10,894 bases of DNA, taken from positions 1-10,894 of the forward strand of contig DMFQ01000116.1 in NCBI GenBank assembly GCA_003450555.1, written 5' to 3'. A program made the translations under genes and the position numbers. Below the pieces are notes generated by a model. The model did no database searches. It saw only the letters and a list, made by a program, of their open reading frames with translations, and was not told where the DNA came from. Origin of the DNA: Ktedonobacter sp. (GTDB taxonomy: Bacteria; Chloroflexota; Ktedonobacteria; Ktedonobacterales; Ktedonobacteraceae). Below are positions 1 through 6,661 of this stretch, in pieces. How positions within the stretch are numbered: the first letter of the stretch is position 1; every line of letters starts with the position of its first letter.

Positions 1-112
1 AGGGGACGGAAGCCAGGACGGCATACATGAGCAGGCCCATGCCCGCGCCCCAGCCCAGAATGGCGACGCGGACATCGCGCAGGGTTTTGAGGTAGACGCT
101 CTTAAACCACAT
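1..112 (-). CDS. ABC-2 type transporter permease, N-terminal fragment (cut by window edge)
   Basis: The gene starts at ATG 112-110 and runs off the left edge, so only 37 codons are visible. They begin MWFKSVYLKTLRD, a short basic cytoplasmic segment, followed by a hydrophobic stretch (AILGWGAGMGLLMYAVLAS) that looks like the first membrane helix. Its start overlaps the 3' end of the ABC ATPase gene by 11 nt, which implies translational coupling and a shared complex. In ABC-2 type exporters the permease forms the membrane channel driven by the ATPase encoded just before it. Family assignment rests mainly on this context and on the N-terminal pattern; the transported substrate is unknown. Confidence 0.75.
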   Translation of the reverse strand, partial: MWFKSVYLKTLRDVRVAILGWGAGMGLLMYAVLASVP

Positions 113-1028
113 GACTGGCCTCCTTGACGGCCTGGCCATCGCCTTCGTAGTAGCGCAGGAAGATGTCTTCCAGGCTAGGCTCATGACTGGTCAGGGTGAC
201 GACAGCATAGTGCGCGGCTGTCTTGATCACCGCATCCGCCCCACCCTGCATCCCCAGGCGCAGCGTATGCCCATCAGCCAGCGACTCCACCTGTGCTACT
301 CCTTCCAGCGTTTTGAACGCCTCGGCAGGGACAGCATTGGCGAACGTGATCGTGATGTCGTAGCGCTTGATGTCCTTCACTTCGGCCAGGCCGCCGACGC
401 GCACCAGTTGCCCCGCGCGGATGATTCCCACGCGAGTGCAGGTCTGTTCGACCTCGCTCAAGATGTGCGAGGACAGAAAGACGGTACGCCCCTCATCGCG
501 CACTTCTTTGACCATGCGGTCGAACTCTTGCTGGTTGAGCGGGTCCAGGCCATTGGTCGGCTCATCTAGAATAAGCACGCGCGGGCGGTGCATAAAGGCT
601 TGAATCAGCACTACCTTGCGCTTATTGCCACTCGAATACTGGCGAAACTTGCGGCTGGGGTCCAGGTCCAGGCGCGTGATCAGTTGCTTGAGATAGGCTT
701 GATCGATGCCTCCGCGCAGATGCCCGAAGTATTCCAGAATCTGCCCGCCGGTCAGGTTAGGGTCCAACGAGGGCTCGCCGGGCACATAGCCGGTCAGGCG
801 CTTGATCTCCACCGATTGCTGCCAGCAGTCCAGCCCAGCGATGCGCGCTGTGCCCGTGTCGGTGCGCAGCAGCGCCATGAGCAGGCGAATGGTGGTGGTT
901 TTGCCCGCGCCGTTGGGGCCAAGAAAACCAAACACCTCGCCCTCTTCCACCTGGAAGGAGACATTGGTAATGCCACGCTTGCTGCCGTAGCTCTTGGTCA
1001 GATCTTCAACTTCGATGATTGCTGTCAT
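102..1028 (-). CDS. ABC transporter ATP-binding protein (ABC-2 / drug-export type)
   Basis: This 308-residue cytoplasmic ATPase is expected to power the permease encoded immediately downstream. Visible motifs are Walker A GPNGAGKT (37-44), the signature region YSSGNKRK (131-138), Walker B VLILDEP (151-157), D-loop GLD (160-162) and H-loop His188. The usual Q-loop glutamine is replaced in GYVPGEP (80-86), and the signature reads SSGNK rather than SGGQ. The C-terminal part (about 220-300, ending SLEDIFLRYYEG) matches the accessory domain common in daunorubicin/bacitracin-type export ATPases. The start has a GGGGAGG ribosome site. It lies 27 nt after the TetR gene, so the two are probably co-transcribed and TetR-controlled. 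Drug or toxic-compound export is the likely role, by family analogy. Confidence 0.93.
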   Translation of the reverse strand: MTAIIEVEDLTKSYGSKRGITNVSFQVEEGEVFGFLGPNGAGKTTTIRLLMALLRTDTGTARIAGLDCWQQSVEIKRLTGYVPGEPSLDPNLTGGQILEYFGHLRGGIDQAYLKQLITRLDLDPSRKFRQYSSGNKRKVVLIQAFMHRPRVLILDEPTNGLDPLNQQEFDRMVKEVRDEGRTVFLSSHILSEVEQTCTRVGIIRAGQLVRVGGLAEVKDIKRYDITITFANAVPAEAFKTLEGVAQVESLADGHTLRLGMQGGADAVIKTAAHYAVVTLTSHEPSLEDIFLRYYEGDGQAVKEASHVV

Positions 1029-1055
1029 GTTGCTGTCCTCCCCTTCTTGAGGGAC

Positions 1056-1796
1056 TTACTTGGGTTCCTTCATCTTCTCCAGAAGCTCGGTGAAGGATTG
1101 CTTGCCTACGTCGCTCTGGTTCGGGAGTTGCTCCGGTTCCAGCCAGCGACGTATCAGGTCGCTGAGCGCCTCGGTCAAATGCTCCATGGATGGGATATGC
1201 TCCTGGCTGAGGAGATCAGGCGCGTGAATGACACCAATCTTCAGCGCGGTCAGCAGAAAGGTGATGGCAGGAAGAGGTAGATCTCTGCGGATCAGTCCCG
1301 CCTGTTGAAGCTGGACAATATAAGCATCAGCACTGCCCAGGAGCTGGTTGAGCACATCTCGGGTAGAAGGTCCGAGGAACCCATCGAAAATGTCTGACTT
1401 GCCCTTGATCATGGCCGCCATGAGTGGATTGGACAGGGCTGCAAGCATGGAGTGGGTAGTTACACGATGCAGGAACCCGCCCTCTGGATCGGCGGCAATA
1501 CGTTGCTTGATGTCTTCGCTGAAGCGGTGTTGCTCACGCCATATGGCCGCGCGAAACAGGTCGTTTTTGTCCTTCCAGTGCAGATAGATGGTGCCCTTGC
1601 CTACGCCTGCCTCGTGGGCCACGTCATCAATCGTGGTCTTGCGATAGCCCCAGCGCACCAGCAGTGTGGTGGCGGCATCCAGTAGGCGCTCCTCGCGAAG
1701 CTTTCGCTCGTCAGCATCTTTCTGGCGTTCAGGCGGCTGGCGGGGCTGGGTGTTACGGGTTGGTGCCCGCTGGGCAGGACGGTGGATGGTTGCCAT
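1056..1796 (-). CDS. TetR/AcrR-family transcriptional regulator
   Basis: A 246-residue DNA-binding repressor and first gene of an operon with the ABC ATPase and permease. Residues 1-34 are a Pro/Arg/Gln-rich, probably disordered tail, unusually long for the family. The HTH domain spans about 36-83; the recognition region reads VGKGTIYLHWKDKNDLF, a typical TetR pattern. The rest is an all-helical ligand-binding and dimerisation domain with no recognisable effector pocket. A GAGGA sequence 5 nt before the ATG supports this start. The promoter at 1879-1907 and the direct repeats at 1821-1860 lie just upstream, so autoregulation is likely. The model is that an effector releases TetR and induces the exporter; the effector is unknown. 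Confidence 0.93.
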   Translation of the reverse strand: MATIHRPAQRAPTRNTQPRQPPERQKDADERKLREERLLDAATTLLVRWGYRKTTIDDVAHEAGVGKGTIYLHWKDKNDLFRAAIWREQHRFSEDIKQRIAADPEGGFLHRVTTHSMLAALSNPLMAAMIKGKSDIFDGFLGPSTRDVLNQLLGSADAYIVQLQQAGLIRRDLPLPAITFLLTALKIGVIHAPDLLSQEHIPSMEHLTEALSDLIRRWLEPEQLPNQSDVGKQSFTELLEKMKEPK

Positions 1797-1820
1797 ACGT
1801 GTCCTCGATCTGATCTTGCT

Positions 1821-1860
1821 GTGACTAAGTGACCAAGTGACTAAGTGACCAAGTGACTAT
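1821..1860. repeat. Five tandem 8-bp direct repeats, candidate TetR operator
   Basis: Plus-strand units are GTGACTAA, GTGACCAA, GTGACTAA, GTGACCAA and GTGACTAT, giving an 8-bp period with a 16-bp superperiod. Each AGTGACCAAGTGACT stretch is also a partial dyad (AGTnAC-N3-GTnACT), so a dimeric TetR could bind overlapping sites. The array lies between the predicted transcription start and the TetR ATG, where bound protein would block elongation. The operator role is inferred from position. Confidence 0.65.
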
Positions 1861-1878
1861 ACTAACTGTACTAGTCAT

Positions 1879-1907
1879 ATTGTAGCCAGAAACAGGTAAG
1901 ATGTCAA
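1879..1907 (-). promoter_or_regulatory. Sigma-70 type promoter of the TetR-ABC operon
   Basis: Read on the minus strand, a perfect TTGACA (-35, 1907-1902) is followed by exactly 17 nt and TACAAT (-10, 1884-1879). Transcription should start near 1872, leaving a leader of about 75 nt that contains the 8-bp repeats. Confidence 0.8.
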
Positions 1908-2005
1908 GAAGGAGAACATTATCTCAGCCTCATCGCCTTGACAAAACGCTTAGCGTACAAAAAGCAGGATTGGATATGCTGACCCCTTGAAGACCATACC
2001 CACGC

Positions 2006-3751
2006 CTACACGAAATTTGGCTCCCCCATGCCCGCCACACACGCATTCGATGGCTTCTGCATTGGAGTGTCGTCAAAGGCAGAAATGATGGTATTCACGC
2101 ATGGCGAATTGTATTCTGCTCCGTGACCGAGGCCAGGGAAAAGGAAATAGTAGCTGTTCTTGAGCGTTTGCGCCGCAAGCTTACCATTTGTAGGCGGAGT
2201 GATCGGGTCATACTCATCGGAGAGCACCAGCGTCGGGATAGCGCTTACGACCGGCTGCTTCTGGACCGAAGGTGCTTGTTGCACATGCCAGAGTTGGCAA
2301 AAGTCATACTCCTGTTGCAGTTCATTCTGTAGCGCGGGTTGAATTTGTGGTGCGATCCCCTGCATAGCAGTCGTGATGTCATGCCGCGTCAGAAAATCCC
2401 AATCCTCGCTGCATTCATCTGAATAGAACATGCCATCACTAAACGTGTTATCGAACGCAACGCTCCCATAAATTTGCAAGAGTAGCCCATAGTTGTGGTC
2501 ACGCATCTGAAAGATCATGCGCGGTAGCAGGGGGATGGCTTGTGTCGCATAGAGGGCACTGAACAGCATAAACACAAAATCATCACCTCCCATCACCACA
2601 TTATAGCTCTTGCCTGTTGTGGCATCGGTTGTTTGAAAGTGAGCAGGTCTGGCGTTGAGGTCTGTGACAAGCTGGTAGAAAACACTGTCCAGATGTGGAT
2701 AGAAATGATTACAGTATGCATCCGCAGCACAGCCATGAAAGAGCACATTGAAGGCATGCTGCGCTGCGCTCGGCAAATCGGTACGGTTCATCTGCGGCGG
2801 ATACACTGAGTCCAGTACTACGCTGCGAATCACCGATGGGAACAGGCGCATCGTGGTGAGGGCCAGGCGCGTACCATACGAGACTCCATATAGATTCGCC
2901 TGTTTGTACCCCAGAGCCAGGATCAGATCATGCACATCCGCCGCATTTTCCAATGAATTAAATGCATTCAGGTCAACACCTGATCTTACCAGGCGATCAT
3001 GGCAGGTGCGTAGCGCTTGCAATTGCAAGCGCTCGGAATCAGCTGCACTCAAGTGCTTATCCAGGGTCTCATATTGAAGCTGCCGCGTCTCAGTACACTT
3101 GAGCGAAGGTGTGGAGTAGCCCGTTCCACGCTGGTCGAACATGATCAAGTCATGATTGAACACAAATGTTGCGTACTTCGAGCTTGTAATATAGTGTGCC
3201 AAATTATCCAACGACGGACCGCCAGGTCCACCTTCAAGGCGAACGACAGGGGAAGAATCATTCTGGACGTTTGGCGACTTGAAGATCGCTACCGCCAGTT
3301 GCACTTTAGCTCCATTGGGGTTACTACGGCTCTCAGGGACCATGACATAGCCACATTTGACCGTCTGCCCATCCTCCATGCCGTCACCAAGCTGAAATGG
3401 ACAGGAGGTCGAGCGAAAATTGGCGGTCGGTATGGCCAGGTGTGTGGGCACATGTTGAGGCAATGTTGTAGTAGGCGCCTTCGTGGGTATGGCTTGACGG
3501 AAGAGCACTTGTGGGAGACCTGACAGGAATACCACCACAACTACGAGAACCACACTTACAGCCGCTACAATGAGCTGCAAGCCCCTGCTGCGCGACCGTA
3601 TCGGTAGCTCAGGAGGTTGTGGTGGTGATGGTGGCAACGGCGGAGAGATCAATGGCCGCGCTGGACGCCACTCAGACGAGTAATCATGGTAGGGGATATT
3701 GTCCTCTGCATACGGATTCTGTTCATCTCTATGTGATGAGGTATCTTCCAA
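2006..3751 (-). CDS. Membrane-anchored alpha/beta hydrolase, TAP-like (tripeptidyl aminopeptidase family)
   Basis: This 581-residue protein begins at TTG 3751-3749, behind an AGGTGG ribosome site. Residues 1-56 are hydrophilic with a proline-rich run (34-50). Residues 58-82 form one strongly hydrophobic segment, so the enzyme is probably a signal-anchored protein with its catalytic part outside. The hydrolase fold shows the oxyanion-type loop EGGPGG (173-178), nucleophile elbow GVSYG with Ser291, acid Asp515 in DPITP, and His543 in GLGHG. This complete Ser-Asp-His set, with the C-terminal TAP-like module (about 470-570), matches secreted Streptomyces-type tripeptidyl aminopeptidases and related esterases. 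Several cysteines in the outer part could form disulfides. It is probably monocistronic. Peptidase versus esterase activity cannot be decided from sequence. Confidence 0.88.
   Translation of the reverse strand: MEDTSSHRDEQNPYAEDNIPYHDYSSEWRPARPLISPPLPPSPPQPPELPIRSRSRGLQLIVAAVSVVLVVVVVFLSGLPQVLFRQAIPTKAPTTTLPQHVPTHLAIPTANFRSTSCPFQLGDGMEDGQTVKCGYVMVPESRSNPNGAKVQLAVAIFKSPNVQNDSSPVVRLEGGPGGPSLDNLAHYITSSKYATFVFNHDLIMFDQRGTGYSTPSLKCTETRQLQYETLDKHLSAADSERLQLQALRTCHDRLVRSGVDLNAFNSLENAADVHDLILALGYKQANLYGVSYGTRLALTTMRLFPSVIRSVVLDSVYPPQMNRTDLPSAAQHAFNVLFHGCAADAYCNHFYPHLDSVFYQLVTDLNARPAHFQTTDATTGKSYNVVMGGDDFVFMLFSALYATQAIPLLPRMIFQMRDHNYGLLLQIYGSVAFDNTFSDGMFYSDECSEDWDFLTRHDITTAMQGIAPQIQPALQNELQQEYDFCQLWHVQQAPSVQKQPVVSAIPTLVLSDEYDPITPPTNGKLAAQTLKNSYYFLFPGLGHGAEYNSPCVNTIISAFDDTPMQKPSNACVAGMGEPNFV
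3012..3033. repeat. Perfect 22-bp palindrome inside the hydrolase gene
   Basis: AGCGCTTGCAA (3012-3022) is followed directly by its exact reverse complement (3023-3033). It encodes part of RLQLQAL in the hydrolase. It may be chance arising from alternating Leu/Gln codons, or a cruciform-capable or protein-binding site. Confidence 0.6.
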
Positions 3752-3824
3752 ACAACACCCACCTTTTCTCGCTCTATCCTATGTTTTGACACATAGCCAA
3801 CTTGGATGTGATAGCCATTATTCA

Positions 3825-3852
3825 TTGACACTCTTGTAGCGGCTTCTATACT
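3825..3852 (+). promoter_or_regulatory. Strong sigma-70 type promoter, plus strand
   Basis: TTGACA (3825-3830), a 16-nt spacer and TATACT (3847-3852) form a near-consensus promoter. The predicted start near 3859 is about 50 nt before the small ORF at 3910. It may also feed the PRC-barrel gene downstream. It overlaps the upstream region of the divergent hydrolase gene. Confidence 0.7.
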
Positions 3853-3858
3853 GAGCAT

Positions 3859-3864
3859 ATTATA
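3859..3864 (-). promoter_or_regulatory. Possible -10 box (TATAAT) for the hydrolase gene
   Basis: On the minus strand a perfect TATAAT lies about 108 nt before the TTG start. No good -35 is seen at 16-18 nt. It overlaps the plus-strand promoter, so the two directions could compete for polymerase. The 5' leader also carries a small inverted repeat, CTATGT (3779-3784) / ACATAG (3791-3796). Confidence 0.35.
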
Positions 3865-3909
3865 GCAGCAAAAGGGACAAAGCAAAGAGAAGAGAAGAGA
3901 AGGCACTCC

Positions 3910-4005
3910 ATGTCATTTACCGCAGATGAATTACAATCCTTCAACGATATATTAGAGAAGAAGCTAGTGCTCAACCATGCCCTCATCTCTTACCGCCTCA
4001 ACTAA
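3910..4005 (+). CDS. Small ORF (31 aa), possible N-terminal stump of a longer gene
   Basis: ATG 3910 to TAA 4003-4005 encodes 31 residues starting MSFTADELQSFNDILEKK, an amphipathic, probably helical sequence. An AGAAGG ribosome site lies 7 nt upstream and a near-consensus promoter (3825-3852) sits at the right distance, so this start looks genuine. After the TAA the same frame stays open for 40 more codons to a TAA at 4126-4128 and is rich in Pro, Thr and Ser. The body of a longer gene may therefore have been lost through a stop or deletion. I do not recognise the family with confidence. It could equally be an intact microprotein. Confidence 0.4.
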   Translation: MSFTADELQSFNDILEKKLVLNHALISYRLN

Positions 4006-4148
4006 CACCAGCAATTGCCACTTGAACGCGCACATACTAGCACCCGCCCTTCCCCACCTACAGCTCATCCCAACGGCACAAGCACTGGTGACCCACTTTC
4101 GCTCCCGGAAGAGCACGTGGGAAAATAACACATCTCACATAAACCGGC

Positions 4149-4164
4149 TATAATGCGTTATAAT
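4149..4164 (+). promoter_or_regulatory. Twin TATAAT boxes upstream of the PRC-barrel gene
   Basis: Two perfect TATAAT hexamers at 4149-4154 and 4159-4164 are spaced 10 bp apart. Neither has a good -35 at the standard distance. They are plausible -10 elements for the gene starting at 4252, giving a leader of roughly 80-95 nt. Confidence 0.45.
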
Positions 4165-4172
4165 ATCAGCAG

Positions 4173-4209
4173 TGAACTGCCGTTGCCGTGTATTTTTCCT
4201 GGCAGTTCA
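4173..4209 (+). promoter_or_regulatory. Inverted repeat in the leader of the PRC-barrel gene
   Basis: TGAACTGCC (4173-4181) and GGCAGTTCA (4201-4209) are perfect 9-nt complements around a 19-nt loop. A second small hairpin, CTCAA-TTT-TTGAG (4225-4237), sits just before the AAGGAG ribosome site (4239-4244). The pair could be a leader structure or an operator. The 19-nt loop and missing T-tract make the larger repeat unlikely to be a simple terminator. Confidence 0.45.
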
Positions 4210-4251
4210 TCGGAACTTATCTCTCTCAATTTTTGAGCAAGGAGTGCGTGA

Positions 4252-4770
4252 ATGCCAATTGAAAAACGTTTACCTGAAGCTGGACATGTTCCACCCGCAT
4301 TTGAACTCGGCCAGGAAGTAATTGACAAAGATGGAAAAAAGCTTGGGAAGATACAGGCTCGTTTCAGTCACTACATCCTCGTCCAGCGTGGCGGTCTGTT
4401 TGTGAAAGCATACTATGTTCCTCATAGCGCTATTAAGAGCGATGAGAAGAGTTTTTTACGCCTCTCGTACACGGAAGAGGATTTACGCAACAAGGGATTT
4501 AATCGCGTGCCCGATGACCTCTATATCGAGTCACCGGAACTGGGCGTGAGCGATCTCAGTGGAGTGGCACAGTTTGCGCGCGGACCCCTCTCACCCGCGG
4601 AGACCGGTCACTATAATTATGGCAAACGCTCGCCTGGCATGAATACCGATGCCAGCGGCTCCTACCATCGTGATGAGGTACTCCAAAGGCCACAGCAATA
4701 CGTAGGAGAGAGCACGACCATCTTCTCGACCGATCTACCGATCGAGCCAAGAGATATCAGCCCGGATTAA
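4252..4770 (+). CDS. PRC-barrel domain protein
   Basis: This 172-residue soluble protein has AAGGAG 7 nt before its ATG. Residues about 18-75 show the PRC-barrel pattern: a glycine-led strand pair (LGQEVIDKDGKKLGKI), an ILVQRGGLFVKAYYVP stretch and a following PHSAI. This resembles the small beta-barrel of RimM and photosynthetic reaction-centre H subunits and of stress-related proteins in soil bacteria. The C-terminal half (about 95-172) is polar, low in hydrophobic residues and probably disordered. No catalytic residues are evident, so a binding or adaptor role is likely. It is the only confident plus-strand gene, and it ends 35 nt from the convergent dioxygenase gene. Its partner is unknown. 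Confidence 0.72.
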   Translation: MPIEKRLPEAGHVPPAFELGQEVIDKDGKKLGKIQARFSHYILVQRGGLFVKAYYVPHSAIKSDEKSFLRLSYTEEDLRNKGFNRVPDDLYIESPELGVSDLSGVAQFARGPLSPAETGHYNYGKRSPGMNTDASGSYHRDEVLQRPQQYVGESTTIFSTDLPIEPRDISPD

Positions 4771-4805
4771 CAACCTGCTCCCTGAGAGGCTGCTCACAGA
4801 ACGAA

Positions 4806-5789
4806 CTACTTCAGCGGAACAGTCAGATCTACCGGTGTGATTGGCCTCAGATGGGCTTCGATAACCTGTCGCTCTTGCTCCAGAAAAGGAGGAAGCGAGA
4901 GCCGCTCCCCAAGGGTTGCAACATCTTCATCCACTGCAAAGCCAGGTCCATCGGTAGCAATCTCGAACAATACACCGCCTGGCTCACGGAAGTAGATCGA
5001 ATGGAAGTAGAACCGATCGATCACCGGCGTGACAGTTGGATTGACCTTAGCGATCTTATCTCTCCATTGCCTGTGTTCCTCCTCGTTTGGCGTACGGAAT
5101 GCCACGTGATGCACACCACCAATACCAACGAAGCGGTGGAAAGGCCACTCAGGATGAATCTCCACGTGCACCTCTGCACCTGGTCCGCCTGAGCCCACTT
5201 CAAAAACGGTTACGGAAGTCTGTTCTGGCGTCTGATAGGTGTCAGCGCGTCGGAAACCAAGTATCTCGGTCAAAAAGCGCGCTGAAGGTTCGAGTTTGCT
5301 CAGTGTGAGCCGAACCGCGTAAAAGCCGTGAATCGCCATCTCGACGAGCACGGGACTCTTGCGCCATGGAGTACTTTCTAGCTTTCCTGCATCATCTACT
5401 AGTTCAAGACGCTGCCCCTCTGGATCGCGGAAAGGAAGCACGAGTCGCTCATTTGTGCCGCGTTTTTGAATACCATCATGGGAAATGTTGAAATCATTAA
5501 AACGCTTTTCCCACCAGTTGAGCGCATCTCGACCGGTCACGCCCAGCGAGATTGTTGAGATGGTGCCAGTACCCGGACGATGGTATCCCGTGTCTGGCCA
5601 ATCAAAGAACGTCAGATCTGTGCCTGGTCGACCTAACTCATCTCCATAGAAGAGGTGATAGGCCGAAACGTCGTCCTGGTTCACCGTTTTCTTCGTCAAA
5701 CGCATGCCAAGCACCTGCGTATAAAACGCGACATTGCGAGAGGCATTTCCCGTAACAGCAGTAACGTGATGGATACCGCTTAACTGCAT
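4806..5789 (-). CDS. VOC-family ring-cleaving dioxygenase (MhqO-like)
   Basis: This 327-residue protein has four glyoxalase-type modules. It opens with GIHHVTAVTGNASRNVAFYT, typical of the hydroquinone- and catechol-related dioxygenases of Bacillus (MhqA/MhqO). Likely metal ligands are His8, His228 in GGVHHVAF and Glu276 in LFEIATD, drawn from the first and last modules as in other fused VOC proteins. Such enzymes use Fe(II) to open dihydroxylated aromatic rings or act on quinone-thiol adducts. It is the last gene of the four-gene operon; GGAAGGAG in the 15-nt gap after the dehydrogenase gene is its ribosome site. The family call is firm, but substrate and true activity are inference. Confidence 0.87.
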   Translation of the reverse strand: MQLSGIHHVTAVTGNASRNVAFYTQVLGMRLTKKTVNQDDVSAYHLFYGDELGRPGTDLTFFDWPDTGYHRPGTGTISTISLGVTGRDALNWWEKRFNDFNISHDGIQKRGTNERLVLPFRDPEGQRLELVDDAGKLESTPWRKSPVLVEMAIHGFYAVRLTLSKLEPSARFLTEILGFRRADTYQTPEQTSVTVFEVGSGGPGAEVHVEIHPEWPFHRFVGIGGVHHVAFRTPNEEEHRQWRDKIAKVNPTVTPVIDRFYFHSIYFREPGGVLFEIATDGPGFAVDEDVATLGERLSLPPFLEQERQVIEAHLRPITPVDLTVPLK

Positions 5790-5804
5790 CTTTCTTCTCC
5801 TTCC

Positions 5805-6656
5805 CTACTGATAATCATAGAAGCCCTTGCCGCTCTTTTTACCAAACATGCCCGATACCACCATACGGCGCAGCAGGGGAGGAGGCGCATAGAGCGGGTC
5901 TTTATATTCTTCATAAATGGCTTCAGCTGCCCACATCGTTGTGTCCAGTCCAACGTAATCAAGTAAGGTAAACGGACCCATTGGATAGCCGCAGCCAAGT
6001 TTCATAGCCGTGTCGATATCTTCTTTTGTTGCCATACCATTTTCTAACATCCTTATTGCTGCTAAAAGGTATGGAATTAAGAGGAAGTTGACGATAAACC
6101 CTGCTGTGTCCTTTGCAAGCACAGGTGTTTTCCCTAACGAAAGCGCGAATTGCCTGACAGTCTCAATAGTGGCCTGAGAGGTGGATATTGTTTGGACTAT
6201 TTCCACAAGCTTCATGACAGGAGCAGGATTAAAAAAGTGCAATCCACACACTTTATCAGGTCTTTTCGTTATCGCACCCATTTGGGTAACGCTCAAGGAC
6301 GATGTGTTGCTGAGGATAAGCGCATCAGCTTTGAGCATACCATCAAGTTTAGGGAAGAGTCGTAATTTCTCTTCCATGTTTTCGAGAACCGCTTCTATCA
6401 CCAGGTCACAGTCGCCAAGATCAGCAAGATCGAGCGCCCCGTGTAAACGCGCCCGGTTCTCATCCACCTGTCCTTGCGAAAGTTTGCCCTTGCTTGCCAT
6501 CGTGTCCCAGGCACTATAAATGCGGGTCATCCCTTTATCCAAAAATTGTTGGTTTACCTCAAGCACAATCGTCTCATAGCCAGATTGTGCGCACGTTTGT
6601 GCGATACCTCCACCCATCAATCCACAGCCGACAACACCAACTCTTCTTATAGCCAT
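5805..6656 (-). CDS. 3-hydroxyacyl-CoA (3-hydroxybutyryl-CoA) dehydrogenase
   Basis: This 283-residue cytoplasmic enzyme oxidises 3-hydroxyacyl-CoA to 3-ketoacyl-CoA with NAD+ (or the reverse). The Rossmann motif GCGLMG is at 10-15. Ser119 (in NTSS), His140 (GLHFFNP), Glu152 (KLVEIV) and Asn190 (GFIVN) keep the spacing of the catalytic residues in the human short-chain enzyme. The C-terminal helical domain includes GYPMGPFTLLDYVGLD (223-238). Length is standard for the single-domain Hbd/PaaH type. It starts 5 nt after the hydrolase gene, with AGGAG inside the end of that gene. It could serve fatty-acid or butanoate metabolism, or the beta-oxidation-like end of an aromatic pathway, which the adjoining dioxygenase favours. 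Confidence 0.93.
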   Translation of the reverse strand: MAIRRVGVVGCGLMGGGIAQTCAQSGYETIVLEVNQQFLDKGMTRIYSAWDTMASKGKLSQGQVDENRARLHGALDLADLGDCDLVIEAVLENMEEKLRLFPKLDGMLKADALILSNTSSLSVTQMGAITKRPDKVCGLHFFNPAPVMKLVEIVQTISTSQATIETVRQFALSLGKTPVLAKDTAGFIVNFLLIPYLLAAIRMLENGMATKEDIDTAMKLGCGYPMGPFTLLDYVGLDTTMWAAEAIYEEYKDPLYAPPPLLRRMVVSGMFGKKSGKGFYDYQ

Positions 6657-6661
6657 TGACT

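Noticed and set aside
588..1280. 230-aa plus-strand ORF opposite the ABC ATPase and TetR genes
   Set aside because: Antisense shadow of two clearly identified genes.
1946..1956. ACGCT-T-AGCGT palindrome followed (minus strand) by TTTT, as a terminator for the hydrolase gene
   Set aside because: The stem is only 5 bp with a one-base centre, too small to fold as a stable intrinsic terminator.
3649..3906. 85-aa minus-strand ORF overlapping the hydrolase start
   Set aside because: It overlaps the well-supported hydrolase gene in another frame and its ATG region is promoter DNA; no domain is visible.
4771..4805. Bidirectional terminator between the PRC-barrel and dioxygenase genes
   Set aside because: No stem of useful length and no T-tract in the 35-nt gap.
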